DNA of 44,796 bases from Nocardioides luteus (GCF_014648595.1 NZ_BMRK01000019.1:37161-81956); one strand, 5' to 3'; positions 28,045 to 37,908 are shown, counted from the first letter of the stretch. Program-made: numbers and translations. Notes: generated from the letters alone by a model not told the origin.

Positions 28045-29097
28045 GTGGCATCACCCGACTCGACCCGTCAGCAGCGCCGACCGACCATGAAGGACGTCGC
28101 CGCGGCAGCCGGAGTCAGCCTGAAGACCGTCTCACGCGTGGTCAACGGCGAGGCCAACGTCAACGAGACCCTGCGTACGGCCGTGCTCGAGTCGATCGCA
28201 GAGCTCGGCTTCCGCCCGAACGCCGGCGCCCGTGGACTCCGCCAGGGCCGTTCGGGCACCGTCGGGCTACTCCTGGAAGACGTCGCCGACCCGTTCTACT
28301 CGATCCTCTCCCGCGCCGTCGAGGAGGTCGCCCGCGAGCACGGGACGATGGTCTTCGCGGGCTCGTCGGCAGAGGACCCCGCCCGGGAGCGCGAGCTGGC
28401 CCTCGCATTCTGCGAACGGCGCGTCGACGGCCTCATCGTGGTGCCCGCCGGCGCCAGCCACTCCTATCTGCTCCCCGAGATGCGCGCCGGCATCCCGGTC
28501 GTCTTCGTCGACCGTCCGCCCGGCGACATCGAGGCCGACATGGTGCTCACCGACAACACCGGCGGCACCCGCCGCGGCGTCGACCATCTTCTCGCCCACG
28601 GACACCGCCGCATCGGCTTCATCGGCGACGCCCCGGAGATCTACACCGCCGGCGAGCGCCTGCGCGGCTATCGCGAGGCACTGGAGTCCGCCGGCATCGA
28701 CTTCTCCGACGAGCTGGTCACCCAGGCTCCACCGAATCCCGAGTCCACCGCCGCGGCGCTCGACCGCCTGCTCGCGGGCCCCTCCCCTGCCACCGCCCTG
28801 CTCTGCGGCAACAGCCGCACCACCGTCAGCGTGCTCCGCGAGCTCGCCCGTCGCGAGGCCTCGCTCGCGCTGGTCGGCTTCGACGATCTCGAGCTCGGCG
28901 ATCTCCTCCAGCCGGGGCTCACCGTGGTCGCCCAGGACCCTGCCGCCATGGGCGCCGCCGCCGCGCGGCTGCTCTTCCAGCGGATCACCGGTGGCCCGCC
29001 GGGAGACGCCGCCGGCGACGCGTCCGGGCCGACCCAGACGATCACGATCGGCACCCGGCTGATCGCTCGCGGCTCCGGAGAGATCCCGCCTCCCTGA
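28045..29097 (+). CDS. LacI-family transcriptional regulator
   Basis: This 350-residue repressor has the N-terminal helix-turn-helix TMKDVAAAAGVSLKTVSRVVNG (14-35), the hinge helix near 50-65 (FRPNAGARGLRQGRSGT) and a periplasmic-binding-protein-like sugar domain from residue 70, where VGLLLEDVADPFYS starts the first strand. It is divergent from the GH92 alpha-mannosidase and shares a 179-bp regulatory region holding two related palindromes. It most likely represses both genes until a mannose-containing inducer binds. Confidence 0.93.
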   Translation: MASPDSTRQQRRPTMKDVAAAAGVSLKTVSRVVNGEANVNETLRTAVLESIAELGFRPNAGARGLRQGRSGTVGLLLEDVADPFYSILSRAVEEVAREHGTMVFAGSSAEDPARERELALAFCERRVDGLIVVPAGASHSYLLPEMRAGIPVVFVDRPPGDIEADMVLTDNTGGTRRGVDHLLAHGHRRIGFIGDAPEIYTAGERLRGYREALESAGIDFSDELVTQAPPNPESTAAALDRLLAGPSPATALLCGNSRTTVSVLRELARREASLALVGFDDLELGDLLQPGLTVVAQDPAAMGAAAARLLFQRITGGPPGDAAGDASGPTQTITIGTRLIARGSGEIPPP

Positions 29098-29145
29098 CAA
29101 TGGGGAAATCCGCCGAGTCGGGCTGGGTTTTAAAGTCTAGTGGTC

Positions 29146-29151
29146 TAGTAT
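29146..29151 (+). promoter_or_regulatory. Candidate -10 box of the TPR gene, leaderless
   Basis: TAGTAT ends 6 nt before GTG 29158. No clear -35 is visible. Confidence 0.4.
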
Positions 29152-29157
29152 TGTTAT

Positions 29158-30441
29158 GTGCCGTGTCGTGATCGCTATGGATACTCGCTGACCACCAGCG
29201 ACGAAGCTGCCAAGGCCTACTCCCAAGGGCTGCTGGACGTGCTGCGTCTTCGCGACGGCGCGCTGTCCTCGTTCGCGGCCTCGATCGTGCTCGACCCGAC
29301 CTTCGCCCTCGGCCACGCGGCGCTCGCGCTGCTCGGTCACGAGATGTGCGCACCCGTCGACGTCGCCGCGCGGCTCCAGCAGGCACAGTTCCACGCCCGT
29401 CGTGCGACCGAGCGCGAGCGCAGCCACGTGCACGCGGTCGCCTCCCACATCGGCGGCAACCCACGGCCCTTGATCGACCATCTGGCGGCCTTCCCGCGCG
29501 ACGCCCTGCTGCTCTCCACCGCTGTCCCGACCATCGCCTTCGCCGGCGCCACCGAGGTGCCCGAGGAGGCCTGGGCGATCGTCGAGCGCGCGGCGCCGGC
29601 CTATGGCGACGACTGGTGGTTCGCCGGACTGCTGGCCTTCATCCGTCAGGAGCAGCGCCGCTTCGACGACGCGATGTCGCTCTCCTGCTCGTCGCTGGCC
29701 GTCGAGCCCGGAGCCGGCCACTCCGCCCACGCCCGCGCCCACGCCCACTACGAGACCGGTGACCACGAGGCGGGTCTCGCCTGGATGTCGTCGTGGGTGC
29801 TCGGTGACGGCGCCGAGATCGACTCGCTCTCCCACTTCTCCTGGCACGCCGCGCTCCACGAGCTCTCGCTGGGAGACATGGAAGCGGTACGCCGCCGCTA
29901 CGAGACCCAGCTCCAGCCCGGTCACGCCCTCGGCTGCCGGGCTCTGGTCGACTCCGGGTCGCTGCTGTTCCGCTGGGCGCTCACGCCAGGCGCCCAGGAC
30001 GTACCCGACATCGCCGAGGTCGTACGCGTCACCGGCCGCGAGACCATGACCCGCCCCGCCACGCCGTTCCTGGCCATGCACACCGCGGTCACCCATCTCG
30101 CCACCGGCGACGCCGTCGCGCTCGACGAGCTGCGCTCCTGGGCCGCCGGCCACGTACACCCGACCATGGCCACCGTCGTCTCCCCGCTCGCCGATGCGCT
30201 CGGCCTGATGGCACGCGCGGACTACTCGGCCGCCGCCGACCGGCTCGCCGCCCTCGCCCCCTCGATCCGCCGGCTCGGCGGCTCGGACGCCCAGCGCGAG
30301 ATCATCGAGGAGGCCCGCATCGCGGCCCTGCTCCGCGCCGACCGCTGGGACGAGGCACGAGTCCTGCTCGACGCCCGCCTCGACCGCCGCCGCTCACCGC
30401 GCGACGAGCTCTGGCGCGCCCAGGCGCTCGCGCGAATCTGA
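29158..30441 (+). CDS. TPR-repeat protein, TTC38-like
   Basis: This 427-residue, largely alpha-helical protein begins RYGYSLTTSDEAAKAYSQGLLDVLRLRDGAL, the opening pattern of the tetratricopeptide-repeat protein 38 family. Helical repeats follow through the full length (for example FAASIVLDPTFALGHAALALLGHE and WWFAGLLAFIRQEQRRFDDAMSL). There is no signal peptide or membrane segment. Homologues are common in actinobacteria but I know of no established function. It is monocistronic and ends at a repeat array with a terminator hairpin. Confidence 0.75.
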   Translation: MPCRDRYGYSLTTSDEAAKAYSQGLLDVLRLRDGALSSFAASIVLDPTFALGHAALALLGHEMCAPVDVAARLQQAQFHARRATERERSHVHAVASHIGGNPRPLIDHLAAFPRDALLLSTAVPTIAFAGATEVPEEAWAIVERAAPAYGDDWWFAGLLAFIRQEQRRFDDAMSLSCSSLAVEPGAGHSAHARAHAHYETGDHEAGLAWMSSWVLGDGAEIDSLSHFSWHAALHELSLGDMEAVRRRYETQLQPGHALGCRALVDSGSLLFRWALTPGAQDVPDIAEVVRVTGRETMTRPATPFLAMHTAVTHLATGDAVALDELRSWAAGHVHPTMATVVSPLADALGLMARADYSAAADRLAALAPSIRRLGGSDAQREIIEEARIAALLRADRWDEARVLLDARLDRRRSPRDELWRAQALARI

Positions 30442-30446
30442 CCCGC

Positions 30447-30600
30447 CGAGGCGTCAGCCCGGTCGGTCGAGGCGTCACCCCGGTCGGTCGAGACGTCAGC
30501 CCGGTCGGTCGAGGCGTCACCTCGTTGGCCGAGGCGTCACCTGCGTTGACCGAGTGGGCAGCGAACTGCCCACTCAGCCTGCGTACGTGACGCCTCGACC
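30447..30600. repeat. Array of 21-bp units with a central hairpin and an inverted copy
   Basis: Units beginning CGAGGCGTCA (one CGAGACGTCA) start at 30447, 30468, 30489, 30510 and 30530, and a degenerate one at 30551; spacing is 21, 21, 21, 20 and 21 bp. A typical unit reads CGAGGCGTCACCCCGGTCGG. After a hairpin at 30552-30575, an inverted copy GTGACGCCTCGACC lies at 30587-30600. The array separates the convergent TPR and Rieske genes. Its consensus is related to the array at 44615. Confidence 0.85.
30552..30575. terminator. Hairpin terminator inside the 21-bp array
   Basis: GAGTGGGCAG and CTGCCCACTC form a perfect 10-bp stem with the loop CGAA. It lies between convergent genes and could end transcription from both sides. 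Confidence 0.65.
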
Positions 30601-30635
30601 TGCACGGCCGACTTCTCGGCAGGACGTGGGGTCGG

Positions 30636-31055
30636 TCAGCTGGGGACGATCTCGCCGCCGGTGACCTCGAAGGTGACCTCCTCGAGCGGCGACCTCGCCG
30701 GGCCCTGCGAGACCGAGCCGTCCTCGATGGAGAAACGGCTGCCGTGGCAGGGGCAGTCGATGGTGCCGTCGGTGACCTTGGTGACCGAGCAGCCCTGATG
30801 AGGGCACACCGCTGAGAACACCTTGAAGGTGCCCTCGGTGGGCTGGGTGGCGACCAGGTTGCGGTCGGCGACGATCACACCGCCACCGACCGGTACCTCG
30901 CTGGTCGCGATCAGGGGTCCGCTTCCGGAATCCGAACCGCCAGAACCGTCGGTCGCTTCGTCACCGCCACCGCACGCGGCCAGAAGAGGTGCCCCGACCG
31001 CGGTCACCGCGGAGCCGGCGACGACCTTGCGACGGGTGATTCGAGATCCACTCAT
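30636..31055 (-). CDS. Rieske [2Fe-2S] domain lipoprotein
   Basis: This 139-residue exported protein starts SRITRRKVVAGSAVTAVGAPLLAAC; the twin Arg at 8-9 followed by a lipobox with Cys28 suggests Tat export and lipid anchoring. After a Gly/Ser linker, the Rieske domain holds the cluster motifs C84-P-H86-x2-C89 and C101-P-C103-H104, so all four iron ligands (C84, H86, C101, H104) and both disulfide cysteines (C89, C103) are present. No oxygenase or cytochrome gene is adjacent, and the electron partner is unknown. ATG 31055 is preceded at 7 nt by TATCCT, so a leaderless start is likely. Confidence 0.88.
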   Translation of the reverse strand: MSGSRITRRKVVAGSAVTAVGAPLLAACGGGDEATDGSGGSDSGSGPLIATSEVPVGGGVIVADRNLVATQPTEGTFKVFSAVCPHQGCSVTKVTDGTIDCPCHGSRFSIEDGSVSQGPARSPLEEVTFEVTGGEIVPS

Positions 31056-31062
31056 GGCGTAC

Positions 31063-31068
31063 AGGATA
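31063..31068 (-). promoter_or_regulatory. Candidate -10 box, leaderless start of the Rieske gene
   Basis: TATCCT on the minus strand, 7 nt before ATG 31055. It lies in the 22-base gap to the uvrA stop codon (31078-31080), so the Rieske gene can be transcribed independently of uvrA. Confidence 0.5.
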
Positions 31069-31077
31069 GGCGCCGGG

Positions 31078-34044
<2,967 letters not shown>

Positions 34045-34084
34045 GTTCTTTCCTCGTCAAGTGCTATCGCATCGCGCTACCGCG

Positions 34085-34100
34085 TCGAACATGTGTTCGT
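34085..34100. promoter_or_regulatory. LexA (SOS) box upstream of uvrA
   Basis: TCGAACATGTGTTCGT matches the actinobacterial SOS consensus TCGAAC-N4-GTTCGA at 11 of 12 defined positions. Its position 41-56 bases before the uvrA start codon overlaps the probable promoter, so repression by LexA and induction on DNA damage are expected. Confidence 0.75.
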
Positions 34101-34193
34101 AGCATACGGCGCTGGGAAGACTCCCTGATGGCACCCTCTCACGGACCACCGACATTTTACTTCCGGCTGTGTCCGACGTGCTTGCATAGACGC

Positions 34194-34877
34194 ATGAGCG
34201 ATGCCCCTACCACTTATACAGGCGCTGTGAAACCGGGCGGCCCGGCCGACGTGCGCGAGCTCGGCGGTCTGACCGTCACCAAGGTCGCCGTCGACGCGCA
34301 GATGTCCAACAACTGCTACCTGCTACGCTGCCGCCGCACCGGCCAGCAGCTCCTCGTCGACGCGGCCGCGGAGCCCGAGACGCTCCTCCCTCTGATCGGC
34401 GAGGAGCTGGCCACCGTCGTCACCACCCACCAGCACTGGGACCACCACCGGGCCCTGGCCGAGGTCACCGCCACGACCGGCGCCACCACCCTCGCCGGCG
34501 AGCCCGACGCCGCCGCGATCACCGAGGCCACCGGCGTACCGATCTCGCGCACGCTCTCCCACGGCGACACCGTCACCGTCGGCGAGTGCACCCTGGAGGT
34601 CATCGCGCTGCGCGGTCACACGCCCGGCTCGGTCGCCCTCCTCTACCGAAACCCCGAGGGCTCGCCGCACCTGTGGACCGGCGACAGCCTCTTCCCCGGC
34701 GGCGTGGGCAACACCCAGAAGGACCCCGTACGTTTCACCCAGCTGCTCGACGACGTCGAGGAGCGCATCTTCGCGACCCTCCCCGACGACACCTGGTTCT
34801 ACCCGGGCCACGGCGACGACTCCACGATCGGCGCGGAGCGACCACACCTGGCCGAGTGGCGCGAGCGCGGCTGGTGA
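34194..34877 (+). CDS. Metallo-beta-lactamase-fold hydrolase (glyoxalase II-like)
   Basis: This 227-residue protein has the metal-binding motif H79-x-H81-x-D83-H84 (THQHWDHH), then GHTPGSVALLY near 143-153, the bridging Asp in WTGDSLFPGG near 163-172 and a final His in FYPGHGDDSTI. This full set of ligands indicates a binuclear metallohydrolase of the glyoxalase II type, acting perhaps on a thioester or lactone; the substrate is unknown. I chose ATG 34194, which gives MSDAPTTYTG, over an upstream start at 34128 with poor coding character. It is divergent from uvrA. Confidence 0.85.
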   Translation: MSDAPTTYTGAVKPGGPADVRELGGLTVTKVAVDAQMSNNCYLLRCRRTGQQLLVDAAAEPETLLPLIGEELATVVTTHQHWDHHRALAEVTATTGATTLAGEPDAAAITEATGVPISRTLSHGDTVTVGECTLEVIALRGHTPGSVALLYRNPEGSPHLWTGDSLFPGGVGNTQKDPVRFTQLLDDVEERIFATLPDDTWFYPGHGDDSTIGAERPHLAEWRERGW

Positions 34878-34881
34878 CCTG

Positions 34882-35379
34882 CTAGCCGACCTCGACCAGT
34901 GGCGGATCGGTCGTCTCCGTGGGCGTCTCGGTCGGGATCGGCTCCTCGGTCGGTTCTGTGGTCTCGGAGGGCTCCGTCGTCGGCTTCGGGTCGCGCGTGG
35001 GCGTGGGACCGGACGTCGGTGTCGACCCTCCGGGGCCGTCCGGCTCCGGCTCGCGTGTGCGCTTGGGTCCGGCGGGTTCATCGATCACCGTCGAGCTCGT
35101 CTCGCCCGGGACGTACGTCTCGCCCTCATGCTCGTCCACGGCGATCCCGCCCGGACGGGATGTCGAGCCGGACGACGGCTCGCCTACCGGCTCCGACGGC
35201 GCCAGCGGCGGCAACGGGTCGACGTCGACGAGGCCGGTGCCGATCTCCTCGTGACCGGGCGACGGGTCGCGGTCGGGCTCCTCGGCCTCCGCCAGCCCAC
35301 CGACGAGGACCACAGCCCCGAGACCCGTCAGGACCATGCCGGTGAGGATGCCCGCGACAGCGACCTGCTTGCTCTGCAC
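34882..35379 (-). CDS. Membrane-anchored Pro/Thr/Glu-rich protein, paralogue A
   Basis: This 165-residue protein begins MQSKQVAVAGILTGMVLTGLGAVVLVGGLAEAEEPD: a short basic start, one hydrophobic helix (about 7-29) and then an acidic exported part. From about 95 on the tail is low-complexity, rich in Pro, Thr and Glu (TEPSETTEPTEEPIPTETPTETT), and looks unstructured. The N-terminus is clearly related to the next gene (QVAVAGILTGMVLT against QIAVAGMATGLAMT), so the two are tandem paralogues. GTG 35379 is preceded by AGGGAGCGG. No known domain is recognised; a surface stalk or wall-spanning linker is possible. Confidence 0.65.
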   Translation of the reverse strand: MQSKQVAVAGILTGMVLTGLGAVVLVGGLAEAEEPDRDPSPGHEEIGTGLVDVDPLPPLAPSEPVGEPSSGSTSRPGGIAVDEHEGETYVPGETSSTVIDEPAGPKRTREPEPDGPGGSTPTSGPTPTRDPKPTTEPSETTEPTEEPIPTETPTETTDPPLVEVG

Positions 35380-35432
35380 AATCCGCTCCCTGTACCTGCC
35401 CCGCGCTGGTGTGGCGGACAGCGTAGGGCAGC

Positions 35433-35464
35433 GATGCCCCGGGCGTTACCCTCCCCGGGGCATC
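35433..35464 (-). terminator. Hairpin between the two paralogous genes
   Basis: GATGCCCCGGG (35433-35443) and CCCGGGGCATC (35454-35464) form a perfect 11-bp stem with a 10-nt loop. It lies 19 bases past the stop of paralogue B, so the two genes are probably separate transcripts. Confidence 0.7.
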
Positions 35465-35482
35465 ATCCGCAGGAGCTGGAGG

Positions 35483-36004
35483 TCACTCGCTCGGCGGCTC
35501 GGAGGGGTCCGAGGGCTCCTCGGACGGCGACTCGGTCGGCGAGGGCGAGCCGGTGTCGCTCGGCTCCTCGCTCGGGCTCTCGCTCTCGGTCGGCGACTCG
35601 CTGGGCGACTCGCTCGGCGAGGTCGAGGGGCTGCCCGGCTCGTCGGTGGGCAGCGGCGTCGAGGGAACATGGGTGGGACGGGCCGGGACCGGCGACATGG
35701 AGCCGTCGGAGGACTCCGAGGCGGACCACGGAGCAGCCGGCTCGGACTCCACGACCTCCGGCGCCTCGCTGCCCGGCGCCCAGGTGTCCGGGATGGGCTG
35801 GGTCGGCCTGGTCGACTTCTTCTCCAGCGGCGCCACCGGCGACACCGGTGAGATCAGGTCGACGCCCGACCCCTCGCTCTTGACGTAGCCCTGCACGGGC
35901 TCCTCGGCACCCGCGTTGCCGACGATCAGACCCCCGATCCCGATGCTTGTCATGGCCAGTCCGGTTGCCATTCCAGCTACAGCGATCTGCTTGCGATGCA
36001 ACAC
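35483..36004 (-). CDS. Membrane-anchored Ser/Pro/Glu-rich protein, paralogue B
   Basis: This 173-residue protein starts VLHRKQIAVAGMATGLAMTSIGIGGLIVGNAGAEEP, with one hydrophobic helix (about 7-30) followed by an acidic extracellular region. The last 55 residues are repeats of SPSESPSES / SPSEEPSD type. It shares its N-terminal anchor and the AEEP junction with paralogue A, but the tail composition differs (Ser instead of Thr). GTG 36004 has GGGGGAA 3 nt upstream; an earlier ATG at 36112 would add a non-hydrophobic stretch and seems wrong. Upstream, TGGTCG(TG)CACAGT at 36041-36054 is repeated inverted at 36073-36084, a possible regulator site. Confidence 0.65.
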   Translation of the reverse strand: MLHRKQIAVAGMATGLAMTSIGIGGLIVGNAGAEEPVQGYVKSEGSGVDLISPVSPVAPLEKKSTRPTQPIPDTWAPGSEAPEVVESEPAAPWSASESSDGSMSPVPARPTHVPSTPLPTDEPGSPSTSPSESPSESPTESESPSEEPSDTGSPSPTESPSEEPSDPSEPPSE

Positions 36005-36160
36005 GATTCCCCCGTGATACCAACGACTCGACAAGTTCTCTGGTCGTGCACAGTAGACCCACAACGATCCAAACTGTGCGACCACTATCGGAGTGTCGAA
36101 GCTCGTTGGCAAGTCAACGTCATCTATCGTTCGACCGATATAACCCCAGGTCGCGGCTCT

Positions 36161-36177
36161 GTTCGCCCGGCGCGAAC
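36161..36177. promoter_or_regulatory. ClgR-type box upstream of the regulator gene
   Basis: GTTCGCCCGGCGCGAAC is a perfect palindrome of the form GTTCGC-N5-GCGAAC, which contains the published ClgR recognition pattern (GTTCGC-N5-GCG). It lies 38-55 bases before the regulator's start codon, just upstream of where a -35 would lie, as expected for autoactivation. Confidence 0.75.
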
Positions 36178-36203
36178 GCCCGCCCGGATGCGGTCCACGG
36201 CGC

Positions 36204-36209
36204 TAAGGT
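36204..36209 (+). promoter_or_regulatory. Candidate -10 box of the ClgR-type regulator, leaderless
   Basis: TAAGGT ends 6 nt before ATG 36216. Confidence 0.45.
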
Positions 36210-36215
36210 GTCGAC

Positions 36216-36536
36216 ATGGGCGAAGTGATCAGGTTTCCCGGCCCCCCGTCGCCGGACGACGACAAGCCGGCGCCGTTGTGGCGTGAGGCCGCGGGACAGG
36301 TGATCCGCGAGGAACGCGCCCACCAGGAGCGCACGCTGGCCGACGTCGCAGGTGACGCCGGGGTCTCGACGCAGTATCTCTCCGAGATCGAGCGCGGTCG
36401 CAAGGAGCCCAGCTCCGAGGTCCTCGAGGCCGTCGGGGGCGCGCTCGGCCTCGGTCTCGTCGACCTCACCGAGCGGGTCACCCGCACGCTTCGTGCGGGC
36501 GCCCGCCCTGCTGGCCCGATGGCTCTCGCCGCCTGA
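36216..36536 (+). CDS. clgR: ClgR/PopR-type XRE transcriptional activator
   Basis: This 106-residue regulator has a helix-turn-helix spanning about 30-83 (REERAHQERTLADVAGDAGV, then STQYLSEIERGRKEPSSEVL and EAVGGALGLGLVDL), strongly like ClgR and PopR, the activators of clp genes in Streptomyces and Corynebacterium. The protein ends PMALAA; a C-terminal Ala-Ala is the signal by which ClpP degrades PopR in Streptomyces lividans. A perfect ClgR box lies upstream of the gene, and a second precedes the clpP operon that converges with it (9-base gap). It is therefore likely the activator of that operon and itself a Clp substrate. ClgR versus PopR orthology cannot be settled here. Confidence 0.82.
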   Translation: MGEVIRFPGPPSPDDDKPAPLWREAAGQVIREERAHQERTLADVAGDAGVSTQYLSEIERGRKEPSSEVLEAVGGALGLGLVDLTERVTRTLRAGARPAGPMALAA

Positions 36537-36545
36537 CCTGCCTGC

Positions 36546-37160
36546 TCAGAGCGCCTGCGCCACAGCGAGCTTGCGGCTCTCGAGCACGGCGTCCGCCAGC
36601 CCGTACGCCACCGCCTCCTCGGCCCCGAAGACCCGGTCGCGCTCGGTGTCCGCGTGGATCTGGTCGGTGTCGTGGCCGGTGTGCCGCGAGAGCAGCGTGT
36701 CCATCTCGGCCCGGAGCCGACCGATCTCCTTCGCCGCGACCTGCAGGTCGGTGACGTCGCCGCGCTGACCGTCCTGGCCAGGCTGCTGCAGCACCACCCG
36801 CGCGTGCGGGAGGACGGTACGCCGCCCCGGCTCCCCCGCCGCCAGCAGCACCGCGGCCGAGCCGGCCGCCTGACCGACGCAGGTGGTGGCGACCGAGGCG
36901 CGGATGAACTGCATCGTGTCGTAGATGCCGAACATCGCAGTCGGGTCGCCGCCCGGCGAGCTGAGGTAGAGGTTGATCTCGGAGTCGGGCGACTCCGACT
37001 CCAGGTGGAGCAGCTGGGCGATGACGACGTTGGCGACGCCGTCGTCGATCGGGGTGCCGATGTAGACGATGCGGTCGGAGAGGAGGCGGCTGTAGATGTC
37101 GACCGCCCGCTCGCCGTGCTGGGTCTTCTCCACCACGGACGGGATCGTATAGGAGCTCAT
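36546..37160 (-). CDS. clpP: ClpP-family subunit lacking catalytic Ser and His (ClpR-like)
   Basis: This 204-residue protein aligns with ClpP over its full length ([53 protein letters not shown]). At the active-site loop it reads G96-QAA-G100-S101-AAVLL where ClpP has GxAAS: the Ser position is Gly, with a Ser one residue later. The catalytic His (HQP) is Gln125 (VVLQQP). The third member, Asp175 in TERDRVF, is kept. By analogy with cyanobacterial and plastid ClpR it is probably an inactive ring partner for the ClpP encoded just upstream, with which it overlaps (ATGA). A shifted Ser101 nucleophile cannot be excluded. Confidence 0.88.
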   Translation of the reverse strand: MSSYTIPSVVEKTQHGERAVDIYSRLLSDRIVYIGTPIDDGVANVVIAQLLHLESESPDSEINLYLSSPGGDPTAMFGIYDTMQFIRASVATTCVGQAAGSAAVLLAAGEPGRRTVLPHARVVLQQPGQDGQRGDVTDLQVAAKEIGRLRAEMDTLLSRHTGHDTDQIHADTERDRVFGAEEAVAYGLADAVLESRKLAVAQAL

Positions 37161-37789
37161 CGCGCGCCTCCGCTCGCGGCGAGGCCGAAGGCGGCGCTGC
37201 GCTGCTGCACCGGCGTCACCGACTGCACGTCGTCGAGCACCGCGTCGACGAAACCGTAGTCGCGGGCCTCCTCCGCGGTGAACCATCGGTCCCGCAGCGA
37301 GTCCTGGTCGATCTGCTCGACGCTCTGCCCGGTGTGGGCGGCGGTGATGCGCAGCATCTGCTCGGTCATCCGCGCCAACCGAGCGGCCTGCACCTCGATG
37401 TCGGCCGCGGAGCCGCCGATGCCCGCCGACCCCTTGTGGAGCAGCACCTCGGTGTGGGGCAGGACGTAGCGCTTGCCCGGGGTGCCGGCGGTGAGCAGGA
37501 ACTGCCCCATGCTTGCAGCCATGCCCATGCCGAGCGTGGAGACGTCGTTGGGGATGAGGTTCATGACGTCGTAGATGGCCATCCCGGCCGTCACCGAGCC
37601 ACCTGGCGAGTTGATGTAGAGGGAGATGTCCCGGTGCGGGTCCTCGGCGCTCAGCAACAGGAGCTGGGCGCAGATCCGGTTGGCGATCGCGTCGTCGACC
37701 TCCTGGCCGAGCACGATGATCCGTTGATTCTGCAGCCGCGCCGTCAGCTGCTCGTCGAGCGGCCCGGCGGTGATGGGTGTCTGGGTCAT
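37157..37789 (-). CDS. clpP: ATP-dependent Clp protease proteolytic subunit, intact triad
   Basis: ClpP forms tetradecameric chambers that degrade proteins fed by Clp ATPases. The 210-residue product has the standard core ([49 protein letters not shown]) and a complete triad: Ser93 in GMAASMG, His118 in EVLLHKG and Asp167 in SLRDRWF. HKG replaces the usual HQP after the His. It is the first gene of a two-gene operon with the degenerate subunit. CAGGCT 7 nt before the ATG is a candidate -10, and a ClgR-type box lies over the -35 region, so expression probably depends on the regulator encoded at 36216. Confidence 0.93.
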   Translation of the reverse strand: MTQTPITAGPLDEQLTARLQNQRIIVLGQEVDDAIANRICAQLLLLSAEDPHRDISLYINSPGGSVTAGMAIYDVMNLIPNDVSTLGMGMAASMGQFLLTAGTPGKRYVLPHTEVLLHKGSAGIGGSAADIEVQAARLARMTEQMLRITAAHTGQSVEQIDQDSLRDRWFTAEEARDYGFVDAVLDDVQSVTPVQQRSAAFGLAASGGAR

Positions 37790-37816
37790 GCTGCCGAGCC
37801 TGATCCAGTCGTCCGC

Positions 37817-37831
37817 CGCATTCCAGCGAAT
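37817..37831 (-). promoter_or_regulatory. ClgR-type box in the clpP operon promoter
   Basis: On the minus strand ATTCGCTGGAATGCG fits (G)TTCGCT-N5-GCG with one mismatch at the first base. It lies 28-42 bases before the clpP start and overlaps the expected -35 of a promoter whose -10 would be CAGGCT at 37797-37802. Confidence 0.65.
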
Positions 37832-37833
37832 CC

Positions 37834-37857
37834 GCCGTGGGCAGATCTGCCCACGGC
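37834..37857. promoter_or_regulatory. Perfect 24-bp palindrome between clpP and a divergent gene
   Basis: Each half is GCCGTGGGCAGA / TCTGCCCACGGC, with no spacer. It lies 2 bases beyond the ClgR-type box and about 50 bases before the divergent gene at 37909. It could be an operator for a second regulator or a transcription barrier between divergent promoters. Confidence 0.5.
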
Positions 37858-37908
37858 AGATCCCGCGGATCGCTCCGCCCTCGGTGAGGCTGCGGCACAC
37901 TCTCAGCC

